From Neisseria lisongii (GTDB lineage: Bacteria; Pseudomonadota; Gammaproteobacteria; Burkholderiales; Neisseriaceae): a DNA stretch of 64,000 bases. The notes beneath the pieces were generated by a model. The model worked only from the letters and a program-made list of their open reading frames with translations, was not told the DNA's origin and did no database searches. The position numbers and the translations under genes are program-made. This document shows positions 43,798 through 58,578 of the stretch, one piece after another; the stretch's first letter is position 1, and each line of letters begins with the position of its first letter. The stretch spans positions 1,488,001 through 1,552,000 of the forward strand of contig NZ_CP116766.1 in the NCBI RefSeq assembly GCF_028463985.1, read 5' to 3'.

Positions 43798-43830
43798 AGG
43801 CCGTCTGAAAATGCGTTTTTCAGACGGCCT
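43798..43830. terminator. Inverted DUS pair between lhgO and dxs
   Basis: AGGCCGTCTGAAAA and TTTTTCAGACGGCCT lie between convergent genes. A second short hairpin (AAAACGGTTTGCAG with CTGCAAACCGTTTT, 43848-43882) follows and probably terminates dxs. Confidence 0.8.
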
Positions 43831-43902
43831 CACAAAGCGGCATAACAAAAACGGTTTGCAGAAATAAAACTGCAAACCGTTTTTCTGTTTCCACTCCGCT
43901 AT

Positions 43903-45783
43903 TTATTCAGCACACCAACTGCGGATACGCTGTTCCATGGTCTCCGCCGTTAAATCGAAACCGGCGAGTATGGTTTGGGCATCGCCGTGTTCGGTAACCA
44001 CATCGTCCACACCGAGCAGCAGCACGGGTTTGCGGATGCCGTGTTTGGCCAATACTTCCAATACGGCGCTACCGGCACCGCCCTGTACGGCGTTTTCTTC
44101 GGCGGTTACGATACAGTCGTGCGTCTGCGCCAAGCGGACAATCAAGTCTTCGTCTATCGGTTTGACAAAACGCATATCGGCGACGGTGGCATTTAAGGTT
44201 TCCGCCGCTTTGAGTGCCGGTGTAACCATGCTTCCGAATGCAATCAGTGCTGTTTTTTCGCCGTTGCGGCGGATAAGGCCTTTGCCGAGCGGAACGGTTG
44301 CAAGGCCGTCTGAAACGGGGCTTCCGCAGCCGCTACCGCGCGGATAGCGTACCACGCTCGGCGCATCGGTCTGGTAACAGGTGGAAAGCAGCAGGCGGCA
44401 TTCGTTTTCATCGCTCGGTGCGGCAATCACCATATTCGGGATGCAGCGCAAAAAGCTCAAATCGTATAAACCGGCATGGGTCGGGCCGTCTGCGCCAACA
44501 ATGCCCGCCCGATCGACGGCAAACAATACCGGCAGATTTTGCAGGGCAATATCGTGTACCAACTGGTCGTAGGCACGCTGCAGAAATGTGGAATAAATCG
44601 CCACCACGGGTTTGAAACCGCCGCATGCCAAACCGCCGGCAAAGGTTACGGCGTGTTGCTCGGCAATGCCGACATCGAAATAGCGGTCGGGGAACTGTTG
44701 CTCGAATGCCACCAATCCGCTCCCTTCCCGCATGGCGGGCGTAATCGCCAGCAGGCGGGAATCGGCCGCCGCCTGATCGCACAGCCATTTGCCGAAAATC
44801 TGGGTATAGGTCGGCTTGGCGGCGTTCGGCTGCGGTTGCGGCGTTTCTTTGGCAAGATTGGCAACGGCATGATATTTCACGGGATCGTTTTCCGCCAGTT
44901 TGTAGCCGTTGCCTTTTTTGGTAATCACATGCAGCAGCTGCGGCCCTTTGCGGCTGCGCAGGTCTTTCAACACATCAACCAGTTTGCCGACATCATGGCC
45001 GTCCACCGGCCCGGTGTAGCGGAAGCCGAAGTTTTCAAACAAAGTCAGCGACTGTTTGGCGTGTTCCGCCTCGCTGGCGATGGTTTTGATTTTGTTTTCG
45101 ACTTTTTGAGCGATTTCCATTGCGCCGGGCAGCTTGTCCAACACTTTGCTCGATTGGGCTTTGAGCGTACTCAACACGCCGTGCATATCGCGCACGACGT
45201 TGCTCGCCAGATATTTGGGCAGTGCGCCGACATTGGGTGAAATCGACATTTCGTTGTCGTTGAGAATCACCAGCAAATCAACATCGGTATCACCGGCGCA
45301 GTTTAAGGCCTCAAACGCCTGTCCCGCCGTCATCGCCCCGTCGCCGATAATCGCCACGCTGCGGCGGCCGTTGCCCAGTTTTTTGTCCGCCAGCGCCATG
45401 CCCAGCGCCGCGCCGATGGACGTGGACGAATGCCCCACGCCGAATGCGTCGTATTCCGATTCGCTGCGTTTGGGGAAGCCCGCCAAACCGCCGTATTGGC
45501 GCATGGTATCCATGCGGTTGCGGCGGCCGGTGAGGATTTTATGCGGATAGCTCTGATGGCCGACATCCCAAACCAATTTGTCGTCCGGCGTGTCATACAC
45601 ATAATGCAGGGCAACCGTCAGCTCGACCGCACCGAGATTGCTGGCGAAATGCCCGCCGGTTTTGCCGACCGATTCAAGCAGGAAGCGGCGCAACTCGTCG
45701 GCCACCTGCGGCAGCTGTTTTTTGCTCAGGCAGCGCAGCTTGTCGGGATAATCAATGCTGTCTAACAATGGGGTTTGGCTCAT
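43903..45783 (-). CDS. dxs: 1-deoxy-D-xylulose-5-phosphate synthase Dxs
   Basis: Dxs joins pyruvate and glyceraldehyde 3-phosphate with thiamine diphosphate, the first MEP-pathway step. The 626 residues include [20 protein letters not shown], the ThDP/Mg motif [20 protein letters not shown] with [14 protein letters not shown], the transketolase pyrimidine domain with [18 protein letters not shown], and [20 protein letters not shown]. It shares the pathway with ispH in this window. It stands alone between convergent lhgO and a divergent lipoprotein gene. Confidence 0.97.
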   Translation of the reverse strand: MSQTPLLDSIDYPDKLRCLSKKQLPQVADELRRFLLESVGKTGGHFASNLGAVELTVALHYVYDTPDDKLVWDVGHQSYPHKILTGRRNRMDTMRQYGGLAGFPKRSESEYDAFGVGHSSTSIGAALGMALADKKLGNGRRSVAIIGDGAMTAGQAFEALNCAGDTDVDLLVILNDNEMSISPNVGALPKYLASNVVRDMHGVLSTLKAQSSKVLDKLPGAMEIAQKVENKIKTIASEAEHAKQSLTLFENFGFRYTGPVDGHDVGKLVDVLKDLRSRKGPQLLHVITKKGNGYKLAENDPVKYHAVANLAKETPQPQPNAAKPTYTQIFGKWLCDQAAADSRLLAITPAMREGSGLVAFEQQFPDRYFDVGIAEQHAVTFAGGLACGGFKPVVAIYSTFLQRAYDQLVHDIALQNLPVLFAVDRAGIVGADGPTHAGLYDLSFLRCIPNMVIAAPSDENECRLLLSTCYQTDAPSVVRYPRGSGCGSPVSDGLATVPLGKGLIRRNGEKTALIAFGSMVTPALKAAETLNATVADMRFVKPIDEDLIVRLAQTHDCIVTAEENAVQGGAGSAVLEVLAKHGIRKPVLLLGVDDVVTEHGDAQTILAGFDLTAETMEQRIRSWCAE

Positions 45784-46003
45784 GGTGTGTTCTTTTAATG
45801 GGTATAACGTTTATCGGGCAATTATAGCAAGAGACGGCATTTTCAGCAGACTAAATTTAAGGCCGTCTGAAAAATAGCTTTGGCGGTTTTTATATTCCGG
45901 TTTTCAGACGGCCCCGTCCGCCGTGAAACGTTTGCTGTTTCGTGCTAAACTTTATGCTTTCAACCGCTTAGGCCACACGGTTCACCACCGTATTCAATCG
46001 TTT

Positions 46004-46525
46004 ATGAAACACATCATCTTATCCACCGCCACCGCCCTGCTGCTCGTCGCCTGCAGCCCGTCCGAACCGCAGCCGCAGGCCGCAGCCGAAATTCAGACGG
46101 CATCAGCCGAAGCCCCCGCTTCCTCTGTTACCGAAACCGCCGCCTCCGAAGCCACCGCTTCGGCCGCACAATCCGCAGCCGAACGTTTGGACACGCAGGC
46201 AAATGCCAAATGGCAACAATATCAGTGCGACGAACAAAAAACGCTGTCGGCACGCTATTTCAAAGACGGCGGCAACACCGCCGCCCAAATCAAAACCGGC
46301 AACGCCACGCACACCCTCGCCCTCAGTCCGGAATTGGGCAACGAAGACCTGAGCGCTTTCAGCAACGGCGAATATACTTGGACCATCGGCAAACTCACCG
46401 ATGATTATTATCAGGAAGGCTACGGATTTTTCGTCCGCCACAGCCAAGTCGAAGGCATGGGCGAAGAAGGCATTGTCGATGAATTGCAGGCGGAAAACTG
46501 TATGCCGCCAAGCACACAGCCGTGA
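46004..46525 (+). CDS. Lipoprotein with MliC-like (lysozyme inhibitor / ACP-type) domain
   Basis: The 173-residue product has a lipoprotein signal MKHIILSTATALLLVACSPS with lipobox LVAC. A low-complexity Ala/Ser/Glu/Thr linker follows (about 25-65). The C-terminal domain (WQQYQCDEQKTLSARYFKDG ... ENCMPP) has the paired cysteines of MliC-type C-type lysozyme inhibitors, related to neisserial adhesin complex protein. Outer-membrane anchoring and a role in resisting host lysozyme are inferred from family. The gap after it (46526-46784) holds a DUS and no gene that I see. Confidence 0.72.
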   Translation: MKHIILSTATALLLVACSPSEPQPQAAAEIQTASAEAPASSVTETAASEATASAAQSAAERLDTQANAKWQQYQCDEQKTLSARYFKDGGNTAAQIKTGNATHTLALSPELGNEDLSAFSNGEYTWTIGKLTDDYYQEGYGFFVRHSQVEGMGEEGIVDELQAENCMPPSTQP

Positions 46526-46784
46526 TGTCTTCGGCAACATACCGCCAATTTTCAGACGGCCTTGTTACCTATTGGTAGATTAACCGAATTTCTAAATTTA
46601 CGCTGACCGTCATTCCGATGCAAGTCGGGACGGATTGATGGGCAACAAATTGCCCACCCGACAAACAGTTTCCCGTTCCCCAGTGTGAAGAGATGAAGGG
46701 AAGAATCGCTCACTGAATGATCATATTTTCCGGTTCTTCCACGATAAAGCCGTCTGAAAATTGCCCAATGCAACCCGAAACCCG

Positions 46785-47696
46785 CTATTTTTTCCGTTTG
46801 GCCCTCGGATGTGTTTCATCATAAATCTTGGCAAGGTGGTCGAAATCCAACTTGGTGTAAATCTGCGTGGTCGATAAACTGCTGTGTCCCAGCAATTCCT
46901 GCACCGCCCGAATATCGCGCGAAGACTGCAGCAGATGGCTGGCATAACTGTGGCGCAGCATATGCGGCGAAATATGCCGCTCGCCCTGCTTGAGCGACCA
47001 TTCCTGCAGCCGTTTCTGAATCTGCCGCTGCCCCAAGCGTTTGCCGTTGCGATTGGTAAACAGCGCCGTTTCGTCCGCCGCCGCAATCCGCAGCGGCAAA
47101 TAGGCCTGTATCGCCGCCATACTTTTGCCCGTCAGCGGCACTTGCCGCTGCTTGCCGCCTTTACCGTTGCTCACCCGCACCCAGCCCGATTCCAGCGAAA
47201 TATCCGCCACATCCAAACCCTGTGCCTCGCTCAAACGCAAACCGCTGCCATACAACAATTCAAACAGTGCCTGATCGCGCAATGCCAGCACGTCATCATC
47301 GCTGCTTTGGTCGAACATACGGTTCAAAGGTTCCTGCTGCAGGGCTTTCGGCAAACGCTGCGGCTGCTTGGGCGCACGGATATTCGCCGCCAAATCCTGC
47401 ACTGCAATACCCTGCTGCACCAACCAGCCGCAATATTGCCGCCACACCGAAAGTTTGCGTGCCAAACTGCGTTCGCCCAGATTTTGCTGCGACAGTTTTT
47501 TCAACACCGCCACCAAATCCTGCCGCCGCACCCCGTTTTCAGACGGCCTCTGCCGCAAAATTTCCGCCAACTGCAGCAAATCCCGCCGGTACGCCGACAG
47601 CGTATGCGGCGACTTACCCTGCTGCTGCAACGTCAGCAGATAGCGTTCGCAGTTTCCGGCAAACGTTTCAATATCCACACCGTCTGTATCCGCCAT
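46785..47696 (-). CDS. xerC: Tyrosine recombinase XerC
   Basis: XerC resolves chromosome dimers with XerD at dif. The start [20 protein letters not shown] gives 303 residues, the family length; the frame is open further upstream but has no matching sequence. The N-terminal SAM-like domain is about 10-95. Catalytic residues are visible: Arg in [12 protein letters not shown], Lys in [11 protein letters not shown], HxxR in [15 protein letters not shown], His in [13 protein letters not shown] with the nucleophile Tyr. It ends near a DUS. Confidence 0.93.
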   Translation of the reverse strand: MADTDGVDIETFAGNCERYLLTLQQQGKSPHTLSAYRRDLLQLAEILRQRPSENGVRRQDLVAVLKKLSQQNLGERSLARKLSVWRQYCGWLVQQGIAVQDLAANIRAPKQPQRLPKALQQEPLNRMFDQSSDDDVLALRDQALFELLYGSGLRLSEAQGLDVADISLESGWVRVSNGKGGKQRQVPLTGKSMAAIQAYLPLRIAAADETALFTNRNGKRLGQRQIQKRLQEWSLKQGERHISPHMLRHSYASHLLQSSRDIRAVQELLGHSSLSTTQIYTKLDFDHLAKIYDETHPRAKRKK

Positions 47697-47932
47697 GATG
47701 ATCCTGTTTCCCAATTTAACTGTTATCGTAACATTTTTCTCTGGCACACAGGCCGTCTGAAAATAAGTATAACGAATTTCCAGATAGCCATAGCTGTCAT
47801 AAATACAATCTTTACCCGAATAATCACCCAAACCAAGCATCTCACTGTAATGCTTTGTAGTCTTTCCGCCCGAAAAATATTATAATCTCCCTATCTTTTT
47901 TACGATTCCATCACTTTCAGGAGGTTTCCACC

Positions 47933-48997
47933 ATGGCACTCGTATCCATGCGCCAATTACTCGACCACGCCGCAGAAAACAGCTACGGCCTGCCGGCTTT
48001 CAACGTCAATAATCTCGAACAAATGCGTGCCATTATGGAAGCCGCCGACCAAGTCAATGCGCCCGTGATCGTGCAGGCCAGCGCCGGTGCCAGAAAATAT
48101 GCCGGCGCACCGTTTTTGCGCCATCTGATTTTGGCGGCCGTTGAAGAATTTCCGCACATTCCTGTGGTCATGCACCAAGACCACGGCGCATCGCCGGATG
48201 TCTGCCAACGCTCTATCCAACTGGGTTTTTCGTCCGTAATGATGGACGGCTCGCTGATGTCCGACGGCAAAACGCCGTCTTCTTATGAATACAATGTTGA
48301 TGTAACCCGCACTGTCGTTAATTTCTCACACGCCTGCGGTGTATCCGTAGAAGGCGAAATCGGCGTATTGGGCAATCTGGAAACCGGCGAAGCAGGCGAG
48401 GAAGACGGTGTGGGTGCGGTCGGCAAACTGTCGCACGACCAAATGCTGACCAGCGTCGAAGACGCTGTACGCTTCGTGAAAGATACCGGTGTTGATGCGT
48501 TGGCGATTGCTGTCGGTACCAGCCACGGTGCATACAAATTCACCCGCCCGCCTACAGGCGATGTGTTGCGTATCGACCGCATCAAAGAAATTCATGAAGC
48601 CTTGCCAAACACCCATATCGTGATGCACGGCTCAAGCTCTGTTCCGCAAGAATGGCTCAAAGTCATCAATGAAAACGGCGGACAAATCGGGGAAACCTAC
48701 GGCGTACCGGTTGAAGAAATCGTACAAGGCATTAAATACGGCGTACGCAAAGTCAATATCGACACCGACCTGCGCCTCGCCTCTACCGGCGCAATCCGCC
48801 GTTTCTTAGCAGAAAACCCCTCCGAATTCGACCCGCGCAAATACCTGAGCAAAACCGTTGAAGCCATGAAACAAATCTGCTTAGACCGCTACCTAGCCTT
48901 CGGCTGCGAAGGACAGGCCTCTAAAATCAAACCGGTTTCACTGGAAAAAATGGCTGATAAATACGCCAAAGGCGAATTGAGCCAAATCATTAAATAA
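47933..48997 (+). CDS. fba: Class II fructose-bisphosphate aldolase
   Basis: Fba splits fructose 1,6-bisphosphate with a zinc ion. The 354 residues include the zinc HQDHG ([13 protein letters not shown]), [10 protein letters not shown], the [20 protein letters not shown] loop and [38 protein letters not shown] binds substrate phosphate. CAGGAGGTTTCCACC is a strong ribosome site, and TATAAT at 47881 may be its -10. It is class IIA-like in length. A strong terminator follows. Confidence 0.96.
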   Translation: MALVSMRQLLDHAAENSYGLPAFNVNNLEQMRAIMEAADQVNAPVIVQASAGARKYAGAPFLRHLILAAVEEFPHIPVVMHQDHGASPDVCQRSIQLGFSSVMMDGSLMSDGKTPSSYEYNVDVTRTVVNFSHACGVSVEGEIGVLGNLETGEAGEEDGVGAVGKLSHDQMLTSVEDAVRFVKDTGVDALAIAVGTSHGAYKFTRPPTGDVLRIDRIKEIHEALPNTHIVMHGSSSVPQEWLKVINENGGQIGETYGVPVEEIVQGIKYGVRKVNIDTDLRLASTGAIRRFLAENPSEFDPRKYLSKTVEAMKQICLDRYLAFGCEGQASKIKPVSLEKMADKYAKGELSQIIK

Positions 48998-49016
48998 CCC
49001 GTTCTATCATTATGTA

Positions 49017-49056
49017 AAACCGACCAATCGTTTTTAAATGATTGGCCGGTTTTTTG
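49017..49056 (+). terminator. Rho-independent terminator of fba
   Basis: AAAACCGACCAATC pairs with GATTGGCCGGTTTTTT across a nine-base loop, with one mismatch. Confidence 0.88.
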
Positions 49057-49200
49057 ATTCCTCATAACCCCTCAAGCAGCCCAGCAATCCCCATTTTCCA
49101 GACGTCCCCCCTTTGTGGCAACGCAAAGCCGCCCGGGCTGTATAGTCCGGACGGCTTTACATTACGGTTTGATATTCCGGCGTTTACCCCGCCACCCTTC

Positions 49201-49488
49201 CTACTTTTTCAAAGCAGGGCCGGCCTTTTTAGCAGGCGGGGTGGAAGTAACGGCCTCCCCTTTCAGTTTCGAGAAGATGCCCTCCCCGATGCCTTTGACG
49301 TTTTTCAGCTCCTCGGGGGATTTGAACGCACCGTTAAGTTTGCGGTACTCTACAATGGCTTTTGCTTTGGCCGGGCCGATGCCGGGTAAGGCAGTCAGTT
49401 CGGTTTCGGAAGCGGTGTTGATGTTGACGGCTGCGGCGGCAAATGCGGTGGCAAGCATCAGTGCGGCTGCGGTAAGCAGTTTTTTCAT
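49201..49488 (-). CDS. comEA: ComEA-type helix-hairpin-helix DNA-uptake protein
   Basis: Neisserial ComE(A) is a periplasmic DNA-binding protein that pulls incoming DNA across the outer membrane during transformation. The 95 residues have a signal peptide (MKKLLTAAALMLATAFAAAA) and a double HhH domain: VNINTASETELTALPGIGPA and FKSPEELKNVKGIGEGIFSK. A short Lys/Pro tail follows. AGGAGAAAAACC precedes the chosen ATG. It lies just downstream of the rRNA operon, where comE copies are also found in pathogenic Neisseria. Confidence 0.93.
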   Translation of the reverse strand: MKKLLTAAALMLATAFAAAAVNINTASETELTALPGIGPAKAKAIVEYRKLNGAFKSPEELKNVKGIGEGIFSKLKGEAVTSTPPAKKAGPALKK

Positions 49489-49610
49489 GGTTTTTCTCCT
49501 TTGTGTGGGTTGTTTTGATTTGATGATACGGATTTTTTTGCAGCGGTTCAAGTTTTGGTGATGGGTTTTGGGGATTTGCTGTATCGTTTTGAGTGTTTAT
49601 CAAATGAAGT

Positions 49611-49637
49611 AAGCCCCCGAGGAATCCTCAGGGGCTT
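49611..49637 (-). terminator. rRNA operon terminator hairpin
   Basis: AAGCCCC..GAGG and CCTC.GGGGCTT form a strong hairpin ten bases after the 5S gene on the minus strand, followed by T-rich sequence. Confidence 0.8.
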
Positions 49638-49646
49638 GGAATGGGT

Positions 49647-49760
49647 GTTTGGCGGTGACCTACTTTCACATGGAAGAACCATACTATCATCGGCGCTGAG
49701 TCGTTTCACGGTCCTGTTCGGGATGGGAAGGCGTGGGACCAACTCGCTATGGCCGCCAAA
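49647..49760 (-). rRNA. 5S ribosomal RNA
   Basis: About 114 nt. The ends TTTGGCGGCCATAG and CCGCCAAA pair, and the interior CCCACGCC...CCCGAACAGGACCG is typical. Ends are judged by pairing and may be off by a few bases. Confidence 0.93.
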
Positions 49761-49883
49761 CTTAAACTGTACAAATTGTTAAGCCGTTATGCAGTTTCCT
49801 GCAGTTATTTATTGTTTAATCAACTGTTGGTGATGATTGAATCATCAGTAAGCTTTTATCTTTGAAGTTCTTCAAATGATAGA

Positions 49884-52764
<2,881 letters not shown>

Positions 52765-53139
52765 TCTATCATTTCAAGAACCTCTTTGACTTCGCTTTGC
52801 TCCCGTTGACTAGGAAACTCGGCTTAAGGTTTTTACTTTGATAAAGCTTACTGCTTTGTTGTGTGTTGCTCCTGCCTTTTGTGTTTCAGGAGCAACTCGA
52901 TACAATCATCACCCAAATACTGTGGTTTACTTCTTGGTAACGTTTAGTGTTTGCAAACATTAAACGTTAAAGTAAACCGACATTGTCTTTGTTTGTTGAT
53001 TTCGGCTTTCCAATTTGTTAAAGATCGATGCGTTTGATATTGCTATTACTCCGCAAATCAAAATGAGCTGGGCATTCTATCAGCTTCCTATCTTTTGTCA
53101 ATAGGATTCTGTTTCCCAACTTGCTTTGATTTGTGAAGT

Positions 53140-53215
53140 TGGTGGAGGCAAACGGGATCGAACCGATGACCCCCTGCTTGCAAAGCAGGTGCTCTACCAA
53201 CTGAGCTATGCCCCC
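53140..53215 (-). tRNA. tRNA-Ala (TGC)
   Basis: Lies in the 16S-23S spacer. Acceptor GGGGGCA pairs with TGCCTCC, anticodon loop TTTGCAA with anticodon TGC, T-arm TCGGTTCGATCCCG, encoded CCA. 76 nt. Confidence 0.97.
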
Positions 53216-53220
53216 ATTCT

Positions 53221-53297
<77 letters not shown>

Positions 53298-53388
53298 AGA
53301 TTTAACTCTTAAGCCTTCACTCAAGTGTTATCCGCATCTCTATCTACAGTTTACCGATAAGTGTGAGTGCTTAAAGCCTCTTCTTCTC

Positions 53389-54931
<1,543 letters not shown>

Positions 54932-55058
54932 TAATCTCTAACTTTTTTAACTTCTGGTCTGCTTCAAAGAAACTGACAAGTCAATGTTAAAACATTTGTC
55001 TTGTCTGTCTTTTCAACAGTGTGAGGCTTTATGCACTCACACTTATCGGTAATCTGTC

Positions 55059-55106
55059 TGTTAAAGAGCGAAAACGAATTATCAGACTATTTTTCTTCGC
55101 TGTCAA
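55059..55106 (-). promoter_or_regulatory. rRNA operon promoter and boxA antiterminator
   Basis: On the minus strand TTGACA (55101-55106) and GATAAT (55078-55083) are 17 bp apart. CGCTCTTTAACA (55059-55070), just downstream, matches boxA (TGCTCTTTAACA), the NusB/S10 site for rRNA antitermination. The AT-rich stretch upstream (55107-55330) could serve as UP element and holds no gene. Confidence 0.85.
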
Positions 55107-55371
55107 CTTTTTTCATCGAAATCTCTTTCAATCAATCCAGCCAACTGCTATAATCTTCTGTTCGTCTTTTTCTTCACCGCCGAAGCAGCGAAGAACCGAA
55201 CTATACCCCTCCCAACCAAACCAGTCAACACCAAAAATCGACTTTTCGCAGACAAAATTAGCAAATCACTATTCCTAAAGGAAATTTTTCTTCGGCTTTT
55301 TTTGCTGAATTCTTCAAAACTTCCTAATCATTCTTCAAAACTTCCCAATCGCTCAATCTACGGTAAAACTT

Positions 55372-55404
55372 AGGCCGTCTGAAAATCGGGGTTTCAGACG
55401 GCCT
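55372..55404. terminator. Inverted DUS pair after coaBC
   Basis: AGGCCGTCTGAAAA and TTTCAGACGGCCT form a hairpin just after the coaBC stop on the minus strand. Confidence 0.75.
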
Positions 55405-55409
55405 TAGTT

Positions 55410-56603
55410 TTACTGTTTTTCTAACAATTCTGCCAACCTGCCGATAATGGCTTCGGCAACCTGCCGTTTGTCGGCTTCGGGGAAGTCGGTTTCTTGATAA
55501 TCGTCGATAATGGTAATCCGGTTGGTGGCTTTGCCCATGGCTTGGGATACTTGGTTGGCGATCAGCATGGGGATGTGTTTGCGCTGCCGTTTGGCTCGGG
55601 CGTATTCTAAAACGTTTTTGCTTTCGGCGGCAAAGCCGACGCAGAACGGGGGTTGCGGTAATTTGGCAACGGAAGCGAGGATGTCGGGATTTTCGGTCAG
55701 TTCGATAACGGGGGCTTTTCCTGAACCGTCTTTTTTTAGTTTTTGGCTGCTGCTGTTTTTGACTTTATAGTCGGCGACGGCGGCAACGGAAATGAAAACG
55801 TCTTGTTCTGCGATATGTTGATGAACTGCCTGATACATGGCTTCGGCGCTGACGGCTTGCTGCATTTGTTTTAAACCGGCGGGAAGTGTGGTTTGGAGTT
55901 GGCCGTAAATCAAGGTAACGGCTGCGCCTGCGGCACGGCACGCCTGAGCCAGAGCAATGCCCATTTGTCCGCTGGAAATATTGGTAATGCCGCGGACGGG
56001 GTCGATGGCTTCAAAGGTTGCGCCGGCGGTAATCAGGATTTTTTTTCCGGCGAGGATTTTCGGTGTCCACAAATCGGGCAACAGTTCGGCCAATTCTGCG
56101 GCTTCTTTCATTCGGCCGACACCGGTTTCGCCGCATGCCTGTTCGCCGCTGTCGGGTTGGAACACGGTGATGCCGTCTGAAATCAGTTGTCGGATATTGC
56201 GTTGGTTGGCGGGGTTTTGCCACATTTCGACATTCATGGCGGGGGCGACTGCCAGCGGGCATTTGCGGGCGGCGGCCAAGTTGGTCAATAAGTTGTCGGC
56301 AATGCCGTGGGCGATTTTGGCCAAGGTGTTGGCGGTGGCGGGGGCAATCAGGAACACATCGGCGGCACGGGTCAGCTGGATATGCGCCATGCCGTTGCCG
56401 CCGACTTCCGAGCCGTGGGTATCGAGCAAAACGGGTTTGCCGCTTAATGCCTGAAAGGTCATCGGCGAGACAAATTCGGCGGTGGCACGGCTCATGGCAA
56501 CGGTTACGCTGTGTCCCTGTTTTTTCAACAGCCGCACCAGTTCGCAGGATTTATAGGCGGCAATGCCGCCGCTGACACCGAGAAGAATGTGTTTGCCGGT
56601 CAT
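55410..56603 (-). CDS. coaBC: Bifunctional phosphopantothenoylcysteine decarboxylase/synthetase CoaBC (Dfp)
   Basis: CoaBC joins cysteine to 4'-phosphopantothenate (CoaB, CTP) and decarboxylates the product (CoaC, FMN). The start MTGKHILLGVSGGIAAYKSC gives 397 residues. The CoaC half (1-190) has the active His in NGMAHIQLTRAAD, PAMNVEMW and the lid Cys in GEQACGETGVGRM. The CoaB half begins ITAGATFEAIDPVRGITNISSG and has the lysine-rich KLKKDG. With coaE it represents CoA synthesis in the window. Confidence 0.96.
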   Translation of the reverse strand: MTGKHILLGVSGGIAAYKSCELVRLLKKQGHSVTVAMSRATAEFVSPMTFQALSGKPVLLDTHGSEVGGNGMAHIQLTRAADVFLIAPATANTLAKIAHGIADNLLTNLAAARKCPLAVAPAMNVEMWQNPANQRNIRQLISDGITVFQPDSGEQACGETGVGRMKEAAELAELLPDLWTPKILAGKKILITAGATFEAIDPVRGITNISSGQMGIALAQACRAAGAAVTLIYGQLQTTLPAGLKQMQQAVSAEAMYQAVHQHIAEQDVFISVAAVADYKVKNSSSQKLKKDGSGKAPVIELTENPDILASVAKLPQPPFCVGFAAESKNVLEYARAKRQRKHIPMLIANQVSQAMGKATNRITIIDDYQETDFPEADKRQVAEAIIGRLAELLEKQ

Positions 56604-56846
56604 GGGATATGGTTTCAAATTGAAATAGGGGCAACTATAACACGGAATGAAAAACATCGGGCAACCCTGTTTGCTCTGCCCGAGGTCGGCGACAGTAACA
56701 TGTTTCTTTTCTTATAGATTGATAACTGAGACCGTCTGAAAACCGCTTTTCCAATTTAACTATTCGGCGGTAGATTTTATTGAGGGATTTTTCAGACGGC
56801 ATGGCGGGCTTCGGTTTGCTTTTAGTTTAGAAGTTTCAGAGATATT

Positions 56847-58373
56847 TTAATGCCCGCCGCCGCCCTTGCTGCCGAACGGTGGTTTGGCAAACCAAATAAC
56901 GGCTATCATTAAGACGAATAAAATGCTGCCGGCGAAAAAGATTTCGTTTGAGCCGATGATAAAGCCCTGTTGGGTAATGCTGCCGTTGATGCTGCCGAGC
57001 GCCTGTTGGTAGGTCATGCCCTGCTGCTGCATTTGCTGCAATGCCGCCTGCGTGTGGTCGGAATAAATATTGACATGTTCGGCAAGCCGGGTGTGGTGCA
57101 GGGCTTCGCGCCGCTCCCACATGGTGCTGACGACGGACACACCGACTCCGCCCATAAATACCCGCAGAAAATTGGACAAACTGCTGGCGGAAGCGATTCT
57201 GCCACCTTCGATATGCGACAGGGTAATGGTGGTCAGCGGTAAAAAGAACATGGCGACACCCAAGCCCTGCCAAAATTGCGGCCACACCACATTGCTGATG
57301 TCCATACCGGCGTAAAAATCGGTGCGCCAGTGGAAGGCAAAGGCAAACACCAAAAAACTGGCGGTTACCAGAATCCGCATATCGATGCGGTTGCCGAATT
57401 TGCCGATAACCGGCGACAGCAACACCGGCAACAGTCCCACCGGCGCTGCCGCCAGCCCCGCCCATGTCGAGGTATAGCCGAGATTGGACTGCAACACCAG
57501 CGGCAACAGCGTCAATGTTCCCATATACACCATAAAACCGAGCGAAGTCGCCAATACACCGATGGCGAAATTGCGGTTTTTAAACAGCGACAAATCGACA
57601 ATCGGGTATTTTTCGCCCAATTCCCACACAATAAAATACGTCAGCGTAATCAGAGCGGTGATGCCCAACACCATGATTTCGGCGGAAGCAAACCAATCCA
57701 GCTCTTTGCCCCGATCCAGCATCATCTGCAAAGCGCCGATACCGACAATCATCAGCACCAACCCGACATAATCAATCGGCGTTTTCACGGTTTCGGTTTC
57801 CCTGTCGGCAAGCTGCCGCCATGCAATCCATGCCGCTGCTATCCCAATCGGTACATTAATAAAGAAAATCCAGCCCCAATGCCAGTTGTTGGAAATCCAG
57901 CCGCCCAAAATCGGGCCCAACACCGGTGCCACCACCACCGTCATCGCCCACAATGCCAGCGCCAGCGTGCGTTTTTCCCGAGGATACGATGCCATCAGCA
58001 GACTTTGCGACAAGGGAATCAGCGGGCCTGCAATAAAGCCCTGCAACACCCGGAACACCACCAAAAGCTGCAGATTCGGGGCAATGCCGCACAGCCACGA
58101 CATCACCACAAAGCCGATAACCGAAGCGGTAAACAGCCGCACTTCGCCCATTCGTTTTGCCAGAAAACCGGTCAGCGGCACGGAAATCGCATTGGCCACG
58201 GCAAACGAGGTAATCACCCACGTTCCCTGCGTGGTCGCCGCACCCAAATCACCGGCAATCACCGGCACGGCGACATTGGCAATCGTGGTATCCAACACTT
58301 CCATAAACACGGCAAGGCTCAACGCCAGCGTAACCCACACCAAGCGTATGCCCTGCAACGGCGGATAAGTCAT
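56847..58373 (-). CDS. farB: DHA2-family MFS drug/fatty-acid exporter FarB (EmrB-like)
   Basis: FarB is the inner-membrane pump of the FarAB-MtrE system, which exports long-chain fatty acids in Neisseria; EmrB is its E. coli relative. The 508 residues have about 14 membrane spans, with LDTTIANVAVPVIAGDLGAA in helix 1, the motif FLAKRMGEVRLF after helix 2, and APVLGPILGGWISNNWHWGW with FFINVPIG (motif C). The C-terminal tail has a short Gly-rich end. farA lies upstream with 205 bp between, containing DUS. Confidence 0.9.
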   Translation of the reverse strand: MTYPPLQGIRLVWVTLALSLAVFMEVLDTTIANVAVPVIAGDLGAATTQGTWVITSFAVANAISVPLTGFLAKRMGEVRLFTASVIGFVVMSWLCGIAPNLQLLVVFRVLQGFIAGPLIPLSQSLLMASYPREKRTLALALWAMTVVVAPVLGPILGGWISNNWHWGWIFFINVPIGIAAAWIAWRQLADRETETVKTPIDYVGLVLMIVGIGALQMMLDRGKELDWFASAEIMVLGITALITLTYFIVWELGEKYPIVDLSLFKNRNFAIGVLATSLGFMVYMGTLTLLPLVLQSNLGYTSTWAGLAAAPVGLLPVLLSPVIGKFGNRIDMRILVTASFLVFAFAFHWRTDFYAGMDISNVVWPQFWQGLGVAMFFLPLTTITLSHIEGGRIASASSLSNFLRVFMGGVGVSVVSTMWERREALHHTRLAEHVNIYSDHTQAALQQMQQQGMTYQQALGSINGSITQQGFIIGSNEIFFAGSILFVLMIAVIWFAKPPFGSKGGGGH

Positions 58374-58578
58374 ATTATTCTGTTTCCATTTAGTCCGAGG
58401 GTCAGACTTTTGTTTTCACTTCGCTCAAACCCGTTTCATCTATTTTCAGACGGCCTGTAATGCCCAGCATGATGTTCAAACCGAACAACCGAAGAAAATA
58501 ATCGCCTGCTTATCGCAACAAAGGCCGTCTGAAAATGAATGAAATGGGTTTCTGCACAGCTAAAATCAGGTTTTGCCG

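Noticed and set aside
47715..47840. Upstream extension of xerC by about 48 residues
   Set aside because: The extension has no match to XerC N-termini and includes DUS-encoded residues; the internal ATG gives the normal 303 residues.
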